From assembly GCF_019320115.1 (NCBI RefSeq), contig NC_089586.1, positions 1,647,388 through 1,711,387 of the forward strand: DNA of 64,000 nt, in the 5' to 3' direction. The position numbers and the translations under genes were made by a program. Below the pieces are notes generated by a model, which was not told the DNA's origin, made no database searches, and saw nothing but the letters and a program-made list of their open reading frames with translations. The stretch is from Miscanthus floridulus. Taxonomy: Eukaryota; Streptophyta; Magnoliopsida; Poales; Poaceae. The stretch's first letter is position 1. Every line of letters begins with the position of its first letter. Of the stretch, positions 55,803-64,000 are shown piece after piece.

Positions 55803-56466
55803 GATCATCAGTTCAGAATTCATTAGCTATTTTAAGTCTCATGAAGATGAAACTAGTCTATACTAACATAATTCATTAGCTATATTCATTAGTCTATACT
55901 AACATAATGCATTAGAATTCAAAATCGAATACAAATATAAAAATAAATATAATATCAATGATATCCCTCCATATCCGATATATTTGCATCCCTAACAAGT
56001 AATAGGGACATTCGCACCAACACTCAACAACCACCTATCTATAAGCGCTGAGTGATAAAAAGAACCCTTGGCTTTTTATTACTTGACTTTTGTAGCACAC
56101 TTAAGAATCTTATCCTCTTTTATAGAGTATGCACCAAGTGCAAGTGACAAATACACCTCCTCTAAGTTCCTCCATTATACATACACACAATCTTAAGATT
56201 TGGTGGCTTAATCTCTATAGAATCTTATCCTCTTTCTATACTAACCGAATTTGACCGTATGCGAGACCGAATTCATATAGAGTAGTAGATTGTTGTAGTA
56301 GTAGTAGAGTAGTGGTAGTAGATTGATGCATGCATATAGAGTATCTAGGATTGTTACATATAGAGTCTCTGGGATACATTATTACATATATGTCTCTGGG
56401 ATATATATAGAGTCCACTACATTATTACATATATATATATATATATATGTCTCTGGGATACATAAA
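55803..56466. other. Spacer between the two CACTA genes
   Basis: AT-rich, with a TA dinucleotide run near 56428-56450. No gene is seen; it is the 3' region of the TNPD-like gene. Confidence 0.5.
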
Positions 56467-59400
56467 TCATTTTGGTGCAGGTGCTTTCACCGTCCTTTTC
56501 TCACCATCAGGGCGGGCCCACGGCATCATCCTGGACTTGTTGAATCGATCCTCGATGGCCTTGATCTTCTTTGGATGATTGGTAAAAAGCTCGAGCTCTG
56601 CGTAGTTGTTGTATTGTTCGGGACTCTGCACCCCATCAGCTCCCACAATCCGCTGCTTTCCGAACACAATCACATGCCTTTTTGGGTCCTCTGCATATAT
56701 ATAGTAGGCCACTTGTGCGACATTGGTTGCTAGTACCCACGGGTCATCTTTGTAGCCGATACTTTTGAGGTCCACGGTGGTTAGCCCATAACTGTCCACT
56801 GCAACCGCATTCGGTTTGACCCACTGGCAACGGAAGACGGTTATGCATAGGTTCTGGCCATAGTCAAGTTCCCATATTTCTTCAACTTGCCCATAGTATT
56901 GCCTCCTCTGGCCCGTGTACTCTTCTTCGCCCTCGTATCGAACACCGCAGTTCTGTGCCGAGCTCTTCTTGTCCTTGTCTTTCGTGTGGAACCTATAGCC
57001 CTGGACGTCATACCCTTGCCACGTGGTGATTTGGCTGGATGGGCCTAACACAAGCCTCTTAACGGTCTCCGTATCTTCATCAGGGCATCCTTCAAGGGGT
57101 ATGTGTTGCTCTTTGAGCCACTCTATGAAATTGCTCTTGTGATGGTTCTGGACCCATGCCTCTGTGCATTATCCATCATTAGCGGCGTGGATCTCTTCCA
57201 GGTTCTTTTCAATATATTTCTCCATGCTCACTAACTGATGAAGGATGCTGTAATGAGCTTCTTGCACCATTCGGTTTGCCACATCGGTGCACACTTTTCG
57301 GCCTGTGCACCCTATCCCTGAGGTTTTGCCTTCGTGGTGATGGACAGGCAGCCCAATCACCCTCCCATCTCTTATGTACCTCATACACCAGTTCACGGCC
57401 TCCTCCGTTGTGTATGCCTCGATCATAGAGCCCTTCAGGTAAGCACGGTTATGGATGTATCTGTTGAGGGTGGACATGAACTGCTCGTACGTCCACATCT
57501 GGTGTATGGTACATGGGGCCTAGTTGATGGATCTGATCAACCATATGCATCATTAGGTGTGGCATAATATCAAAGTAAGATGGTGGAAAGCACATCTCGA
57601 GCTGGCAAAGGGTCTCCGCGATGAACTCCTTCAGGGCAGGCAGCTCAGCCTTATCAATGACCTTCTGGGTGATGCAATTAAAGAAGTATGACATCCGTGT
57701 GATGACCATCTTCATGTACTCTGGATGGATAGCCCTAATCGCAATTGGTAGGAACACCGTCAGCATGATGTGGCAGTCGTGTGAGTTGTAGCCGGTCATT
57801 ATGAGGTCTTTCATGGAGACCAGTCTCTTGATGTTGGAAGAGAAACCAATCGGCACCTTGATACCCCTAAGCAACTTAAGAAAAGCCATCCTCTCGTCTT
57901 GCGTTAGGTTGCAGGCCGCACCCGGGATATCGACTTTACCGTTCTGAGGTGGTCCCGGGTGAAGGTCCGGCCTGATGCCCAGATTGACAAGATCCGTCCG
58001 TGACTTGATACCATCCTTTGTCTTGCCCTTGATGTCTAGCAGGACACCGATCGTGCTTTCGAAGACATTTTTCTCCAGGTGCATGCAGTCGATGGCATGG
58101 GGTGTATTTAGTGTTTTCCAATACGACAGGTACTTGAAGAAAATTGACTTCTTCTTGAAAGGAACGACGGCGGGGACTTCCTCCGTCTGGTCCCGCTTTT
58201 GCTTCCTTGTTTGCTTGCTCCCCTCTTCAGGCGGCTTCTTCTTCTTTCCAAACTCCACCTGATCCATGTCCTTGACCATCTCATACACCTTTGTCCCCCA
58301 ACTAGTCTGCGTCGGTTGATCACGCTGCGGCTCGTCCTGATTGTCAAAGTATTTGTTCATAATACTTCTTCTATACCTATGATTTTTTGCGAGGAACCGT
58401 CTGTGCCTCGTGTACACCATCTTATTGGATCCCTTAAGGTAAGTGTAGCAGGTCCCGTCGATGTAAATTATGCAGCCGGTCTTCCCTTTGATCTGCCCCG
58501 ATAGTGAGAAGAGACCGGGGTAATTGGTGATGGTGACAAAGATGATTGCTTTTAGTGTGAACTTCTCCTTGCGGGATGCATCCACCATCTGGACCCCAAC
58601 ATCAAATAGTATCTTCATTTCCTCCATGAACGGCTCCAGGAACACATCTATATCGTTGCCGGGCTGCTTCGGTTCGGAGATAAGCATGGTCAGCATAAGG
58701 TACCTATGCTTCTGACATAGATGGGGAGGTAGGTTGTACATGGTGAGCACGATGGGCCAAGTGCTGTGCGAGCTGCTAAGCTCACCGAACGGGTTCATCC
58801 CGTCGGTACTTAGCGCGAACCTAACATGCCTGGGCTCCTTGCCAAACTCCGGGTAGGCCTCGTCGAAATCCTTCCACTGCTTGCCATCGGATGGGTGCCG
58901 TAGCTTGCCATCGTCGTTCAGGCGGTCAGCGGATGCATGCCAGGACATGAGCTTGGCATCGTCCGGGTTCCCGAATATTGCACGCAGGCGATCGGTCATG
59001 GGTAGGTACCACACCGATAGTGCTGGACTTTTCCTGTGCGTGTAACCCTCTTCTTCATCGTCTTGCTGAGCCGAGATCTGTTTGGCCACACTGCTCTTCT
59101 TTGCCCCCTTCTTGTTCTTCTTCCGACCACCCCGCAAGCCTCCCTCGTCTTCTGCATCCACGCGACAACCAGCATTTTTCTTGTACCGACTAAAGTCGTA
59201 GTGCGGACAACTCGTCAAATTCTCATACTCATTGCCCCGATACAGGATGCAGTGGTTAGGGCATGCATCAAACTTTCTAAGCTTTATCGTCACTGGCCGG
59301 ATCAGCTTCTTGGCCCAATAAGTATTGGTGGGCACCTTGTTAGCCGTTGGGTACGTGGTGGCAAGGTAGCTTAACAACTCATTGAAGCTAGTGTCAGACC

Positions 59401-60070
59401 AACCATGACGAGCCTTCAACATCAACATATGGAGGTTAAAACGGAGCGCCGTGCACTCCTTTGGACAATCGCCGCCGTCCTTATAGAGAGGATCAACTGC
59501 TGCCTGTTTCAACTCTCTGAAATTCTCCAACCACTTTGGGCAACCCAACACAACATCGTCTTTATCGAAGTGTTTGACTAGATCTTCAACAAGCTACACA
59601 TCCTCGGGTTGGCTCACAGTATCCTGACCATCACCACCGTCGCCGGCTTCGTCGGCCATGTCTTGCATTAGATCATCCACCGTGATGTAATCACGACAAC
59701 TGTTGTCACTGTCGGCTGGCGCAACTACTGTGGAAGAATCTTTATTCACCGGTGGTGCTGTCGTCGTCGACATCGAAGAGCTCACTCCAGATGCACCGCC
59801 ACTCGCACCAACTCTTTCGCCGTGAAATGTCCAGACTGTGTAGCCCTCGACGAAACCATACATGATCAAATGAGTTTGCACCTCACTGTCTCGGTGGGCT
59901 TTCAGGTTCTTGCAACGAGAACATGGACATATGGTTGTCATCCGCTTCAGTCTCTCACGGTGAGCTTTACCAACCGCAATAAACTTCTTTAATTCAAAGA
60001 GGTACCGCGGATCATTCACTCTATCGATCCGGTACATCCATTCCGATCTATCCATCATATCTGCGAACAT
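56467..60070 (-). pseudogene. CACTA TNPD-like transposase (broken by two stops and a frameshift)
   Basis: Read leftward from ATG 60070. The N-terminal transposase-associated domain (PF13963 type; SEWMYRIDRVNDPRYLFELK, CPCSRCKN) ends at a TAG at 59594-59596. The same frame continues to about 57513 with the transposase core (PF02992 type; DGMNPFGELSSSHSTWPIVL, FLEPFMEEM) and a DUF4218-type region (MHLEKNVFESTIGVLLD, CFPPSYFDIMPHL). A one-base insertion near 57513 shifts the frame, which resumes at 57498 (MWTYEQFMSTLNRY). A TAA at 57169-57171 interrupts NDG/CTEAW, and a DUF4216-type end runs to 56467. The TAG and TAA are one C to T change from Gln codons. Introns could explain some breaks, but the sequence reads straight through them. 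Confidence 0.85.
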
Positions 60071-60474
60071 TATCCATCACAATCAACATTAAATAAAGAA
60101 GAATTAGGAGAAATTAATGATTTTTACGTCCAAAATCATGAAAAAGAGAGGAAATGACGATGTGAAAGATGAAGCATGCATCTATGATGAATCTAAAGTT
60201 AAAGAAATATATGACATCATTTTTTCTATTGAAATTGATTTAGATCTAGATCTAGATCTAAAGAGAACTCTAGGTGATGGAAATAGAGAGAGAGGATGGA
60301 AGGAGAGAGGGAGAGCCTTTATGAACCTCTTATGATGTCCTACTCCCTCAAATCCAAGCCCTTCAACTCAAATCAAAAGTTTCCTCAAATTTTAGGGCAA
60401 AGCCTCCCCCCATGAGTTTTGAGAGAGGAAGACCCGTGGAGAAGATGGAGGGTCTGTGCTCTGTATTTGTACAG
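60071..60474 (-). other. TNPD-like gene leader and promoter zone
   Basis: About 400 bp between the subterminal repeats and the start codon, including an AGATCTAGATCTAGATCT run near 60240. No separate gene. Confidence 0.5.
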
Positions 60475-60773
60475 GCTTTACCGCGGCGAGCAACATAAAA
60501 CGCCCGCCTCGGTAAATCAACTCTTTACCGTGGCGGGCAGTTTAAAGAGCCCGCCATGGTAAACCGTATTAACCGCGGCGGGCGATTCATACCGCCCGCC
60601 GCGGTAAATAACTATTTCCTGCGGCGGGCAGGTAAGGTTGCCCGCCGCGGTAAACCAATTTCCCGCAGCGGGTGCCCCGGTGGCCGGCCACCGGTTAACC
60701 GTGGCGGGCAAAAGAGGTGCCCGCCACGGAGCGTATTTTGACCATGCTGCGCAAATTGATTCCTGTAGTAGTG
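60475..60773. repeat. Right terminal and subterminal repeats of the CACTA element
   Basis: Same motif family as the left end, dense between 60478 and 60725, followed by the TIR. It lies upstream of the TNPD-like gene and probably overlaps its promoter. Confidence 0.88.
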
Positions 60774-61380
60774 CAACCTGTCACGAAGTAGTAACCAAAA
60801 GAACGCCTTGTGTAAAAAGCTTCTACAGGGGGCACAAGCCCCCCCGCCCCAAAATCAGTCCATTCCCATAGATTAGAAATCACATACCCATGGACCCTCT
60901 TTCGCTTTCTGTATAGGCAAATATTCGTTAATGCGTCTGAGGTAGTGTGCTATAGTTGACCCATGTTGTCTTTGCTTAGTTCCACTCCCTTCGTAACGTA
61001 AAACACCACCAAAGAATCGAACTGTTGTTCCTTGATCCTCTTCCTAGGCTCTCTGGACTCCTTGGGCGCTCCGTGCCCTTGTCACATCTGCAGGTGAGGT
61101 TGGGCAGCCTGAGAGGTGGACGAGTGACACTCTCCTCTCTCCTGCCTTTCATGCAAGTTGCTTGGCCGCACCTTCTCCTGCCCGCTCCCTCCTTTCCGGT
61201 GGGATTTTGCCGTGCCTGTCGAGTGGTGAGTCTCGATTAAGTTCTTGGTGCCCCAGCCCACCTTCCCCTCATGATGGGATTCAGTCGTTGCATCGCAAAT
61301 TTACGCAATCATATCACTTACGAGCCTTTTGGTCATGTGTTTGACAGGGTACAGTGAAGTGCGTGGTCCTATAAATTATT
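60774..61380. other. Right flank of the CACTA element, upstream of the host gene
   Basis: Begins with the CAA target duplication. About 600 bp of unique-looking DNA without a supported gene; possible regulatory region of the gene to the right. Confidence 0.5.
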
Positions 61381-61677
61381 GGACCTGATTGGTTGGATGT
61401 CAATTTTTGTCCGACCAAAATTATGGAAGACAAAACTTAGGCTTCAAAATCAAGGTTGTCAAAGTTGGGGGAAAAAAACAAAGGTGTGCATTTGGTTGAC
61501 TGCCAAAATAAAGGCTCGCCAATTTTCTCTTTTATGTAGTTTATAAGAACTTTCTAAAAATTTGCTAAAACTTTGGCTATAAATATTAGTGTGTCAATTC
61601 TTTGACAATGAACCTATTGATGATTATAAATTTTGGCATTTCATGGTTTTGGCTTAGCAAGAATCGGAATCAGGCCC
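61381..61677. mobile_element. Putative 297-bp MITE
   Basis: Ends GGACCTGATT and AATCAGGCCC form a 10-bp inverted repeat with one mismatch, flanked by ATT on both sides (61378-61380 and 61678-61680). The interior is AT-rich and noncoding. GG(G/A)CCTG ends recall Tourist-like elements, but the flank is not the usual TTA/TAA, so the class is uncertain. Confidence 0.5.
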
Positions 61678-61789
61678 ATTGTACAAAAAAAAAAAAATGG
61701 TGACTTTCTTAAAAAAAAATCGCGTTTTGCCGCTAGCGGCATTTTCAGCCAATTCTCATTCTGGCGGGAACAAATTATTTCGGCAGTCT

Positions 61790-62194
61790 GCTCCGCGTGA
61801 GAAGCGCTCCTCCCGGCTCCAGCCGTTTTGCAATACGCTCCCCACGCTCCGCTCCCGGTTCGCCTCCTTCCCGTCGCCCCCCTTCTCCACTAGGATCCGG
61901 CCGCGGCGGCGGTCCCCTCGAGCCCTCCTTTCCCTCCACCTCGGCCTGGAGGGCTTCCCGAGCCTCGGAGACCTCCCATTGCTCGCCCTACACCACGGCG
62001 GTGGCTCGCCCTCCTCGTCTTCCTCCACCGCGGCGGCCTCCCGCGCCGTCGAGCGTGAGCGAGTTCGGGAGCGCTACCAAACATGGAGCTTAGCTGGAGC
62101 GGGAGCGCGTGGGAGCTGGTTGGGAGTCCTACCGACGAACAGGCCCTCAAACACTAACCTCGCGGCGCCTAGCCGCCTTCCTTAGCCGTCGCCC
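61790..62194 (+). promoter_or_regulatory. GC-rich promoter and 5' untranslated region of the host gene
   Basis: A sharp rise in GC and CpG-type content after the AT-rich flank, with C/T-rich stretches (CTCCGCTCCC, CTTCTCCAC) typical of monocot 5' leaders. Open frames here on both strands are favoured by GC content and are not called as genes. A TATA box was not identified with confidence. Confidence 0.45.
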
Positions 62195-64000
62195 ATGGAA
62201 AAGTTCATCGTGGCGGCGCCGCCTCATTCTGGCGAGGAGCCCTCGCCGCCTCCCAGGTGCTCCGCGCCGCCCAGAGCCACGCTCGATTGGCCGCCTTTCA
62301 CCGCTCTCTGAACCTCTTCTGGCCCGCAGGAGACACCGGTGGAGGCGCATCACCGTGGAGCTGGACGGCCGCATCGATGCCAGGTTCCGGCACCGGGAGT
62401 CGCGCCTCCTTCTCAATTCTTTCGCCGAGGTGCCATACTCTTGAAACAGATAGCTGTTAATCGTTTTGATTTGGGTTCTATTGTTGTTTATTGAGTTCGC
62501 CATTGGGATTTCTTAGTAGTAGGAGTTAAACAGGATGTGGAACTCTCCAGGTAAGGCTGGACGAAAAACTCGAAGCTCGTTAGCTCGCTCGACTCGTGGC
62601 TGGCTCGACTCGGCTCGGCTCGACTCGTTATGATAACGAGCCGAGCCGAGCCAAGATTTTAGCTCGTTAGCTATAACGAGCCAACTCGAGCCAGCTCGCG
62701 AGCCGCTCATGAGCTAAACGAGCCAAGTTTTCAGAAAAAAAAGTATCAAAACTTGTATTAGTTTTTGTATTACTTCATGTCTTGCACTTTACAATTGACT
62801 GGTAACTGGTCTAGACCCTATAAATTGACTGGTAACTGGTCTAGATGCATTTCTTTTGTATTATTATTATTCTCAAACTTTAGATAAATGCAAATATTAT
62901 ATTTTGTGTATTTTTTATACCTGGCTCGCGAGCTTAACGAGCCAGCTCGAGCTTTTAACGAGCCGAGCCGAGCTGGCTTTCTGGCTCGTTAGGATAACGA
63001 GTCGAGCTGAGCTAGCTCGTTATCTTAACGAGCCAGAACGAGCCGAGCCCAAACGAGCCGAGCCAGCTCGTTATCCAGGGCTATCTCCAGGGCAAGTTTT
63101 GAACATTTAAAAAAAAAATTATAGTAACCTAATCCTAGTGTAAGTATCCCTTTTTAGTTTATCCTAGCCTAACTAATCCTTTTTAGTTAATCCTAGCACA
63201 GCTATATGTTTTTGTTCGAAAACAAAATGTAAAGTAATTTAGTGGAATAATAGAGCATAAAGGTACTGTGATCCGGGAGAAATATCTTTAAGATGTCACA
63301 AAACTCTGGTTCCTTATGGATTATGAGCTTCACAGCTTTTGCTGACTAGCTTCTAAGGTCTGTTGGTGTTAAAGGTTATGTGCTGGGGACTAGGAGCTTA
63401 TATATCATCTCTGTGGGGAAAGGAAAACAGGGCCATTTTTGTCCTTTGGTTCTTACATTCCAATATACATTTTTTTCAATCTCGATTTAATATTCTCATT
63501 TACTTTTATCTTGACAAGATTGGGGCATTCGATCACAAGTATTACATGCATGGCGAGGAACGGTGTCGGACATATGTAATGCTGATCCTTTGATTTATGT
63601 TTTGCTTGCAATGCCCAGCTGCAGTACTTCATCCAACTGACGGATTTATTGTGATTGCTCCCATCAGGTGGATCGAATGATTAGTGCTTCAACTATAGAT
63701 TTTCATCCAGCAAGGTCAGCCTTTCTCTTTATAGCTCTTTGGAGCTTTACCTTACATGATTTAGAGTTATGTAATGGTCACCTTCCTACAGTTTCATTTT
63801 AACAGCTACTGTATTTGAACAGGGAGGGTGTTTCAGCAATAGAATTTGATAGAAAGGTAAAATGCATATTCTGTGCAAATGTAATTTTTTTAGTTTAGCA
63901 TGACTGCGAATTCCAACTCGTCGCCTTCCATTTTTTCAGAACAAAGTTGTCATACGAGTAATATCAGAGCATCCTCATTTCTGATTTTAATCGTGCAGGG
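62195..64000 (+). CDS. 5' end of a spliced host gene, possibly WD40/transducin type
   Basis: Predicted exons: 62195-62256, 62330-62429, 63668-63714, 63823-63856 and from 63999 onward. All borders are GT/AG and every junction keeps the frame. The start is ATG 62195 (MEKFIVAAPPHS). Exon 2 is basic (RRHRWRRITVELDGRID, then RFRHRESRLLLNSFAE). Exons 3-4 give VDRMISASTIDFHPAR and EGVSAIEFDRK, whose phrasing recalls the start of a WD40 repeat. The GC-rich upstream segment 61790-62194 looks like a 5' untranslated region. Intron 2 (1238 bp) carries a hAT-type MITE. The protein family is a tentative reading; the gene runs off the window. An alternative last acceptor at about 63939 would give a quick stop, so 63998 is preferred. 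Confidence 0.6.
62552..63083. mobile_element. hAT-type MITE (532 bp) in intron 2 of the host gene
   Basis: Flanked by an 8-bp direct repeat, TCTCCAGG, at 62544-62551 and 63084-63091, the duplication size of hAT elements. The ends TAAGGCTGGACGA and, reverse-complemented, TAGCCCTGGATAA form an imperfect inverted repeat. Subterminal zones are packed with GAGCTCGTTA / TAACGAGCC / GAGCCGAGC motifs in both orientations, around an AT-rich centre (62720-62915). No coding sequence. Confidence 0.87.

Larger units (their letters stand above)
49163..60773 (-). mobile_element. Complete CACTA (En/Spm-type) DNA transposon, 11.6 kb
   Basis: Starts CACTACTACA and ends TGTAGTAGTG, a perfect 10-bp terminal inverted repeat. 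It is flanked by the 3-bp duplication CAA (49160-49162 and 60774-60776). Both ends carry subterminal palindromic repeats of the type TTTACCGCGGCGGGC / GCCCGCCGCGGTAAA. It holds two minus-strand genes, a TNPD-like transposase (right) and a TNPA-like Ulp1 gene (left). Both contain stops and frameshifts, so the copy is probably non-autonomous though its ends look mobilisable. Confidence 0.95.

Noticed and set aside
59549..59551. Separate gene start for the 700-codon TNPD frame
   Set aside because: The apparent start is GTG and the upstream frame continues after one TAG, so it is the same gene with a nonsense change.
61679..62185. 168-codon plus-strand frame upstream of the host gene
   Set aside because: GC-rich leader sequence; it begins next to a poly-A run and does not join the in-frame splice model starting at 62195.

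Overview
This is plant nuclear DNA, almost certainly from a grass and probably an Andropogoneae-type panicoid (sugarcane, sorghum or Miscanthus relatives). That is inferred from the transposon families, the spliced plant-type introns and the CACTA element; no species marker is visible. About 95% of the window is transposable elements. One host gene is supported, entering at the right edge. The window also contains a 100-base assembly gap.

Left part (1-42288) is a deep nest. A copia-derived noncoding fragment (39567-42288) is abutted by the 3' half of a Ty3/gypsy Tat-type element (Tat-B, 35452-39566). Tat-B appears to be the target of a SIRE/Maximus-like Copia element (Copia-1, <1-35451). Copia-1 is split at 3649/29672 by a Tat-type element on the minus strand (Tat-A, 3650-29671). 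Tat-A is split by a chromovirus-type Ty3/gypsy element, also minus (Tekay-like, 6462-17794). That element carries a 121-bp MITE in one LTR (7894-8014). Target-site duplications or rejoined reading frames support most of these steps.

Middle part (42289-48444) is a truncated sister of Tat-A (Tat-C). It has an expanded minisatellite in its LTR, exact 559-bp tandem repeats, an 804-bp solo LTR of another family and the apparent promoter of an antisense gene. The assembly gap and a stray gypsy LTR fragment follow.

Right part holds a complete 11.6-kb CACTA DNA transposon (49163-60773, TSD CAA) with two minus-strand genes: a TNPD-type transposase and a TNPA-like gene with a Ulp1 protease domain. Both are broken by nonsense and frameshift changes. 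Beyond it is the 5' end of a host gene (62195->64000, spliced, possibly WD40-type), with a hAT-type MITE in intron 2 and another MITE upstream.

The most notable item is a small ORF at 15095-15628, between the primer-binding site and gag-pol of the Tekay-like element. Its first 25 residues closely copy the N-terminal tail of histone H3, followed by a coiled coil and an acidic tail. The same element encodes a chromodomain, the kind of module that reads methylated H3 tails. Its 1453-residue gag-pol frame is open, but the protease DSG motif is changed, a stop separates the chromodomain, and the 5' LTR has lost its TATA region. A second theme is the decay pattern: in the antisense gene of Tat-A 16 of 18 in-frame stops are TAG, nearly all where glutamine is expected, as CAG-context (CHG) cytosine methylation and deamination would produce.
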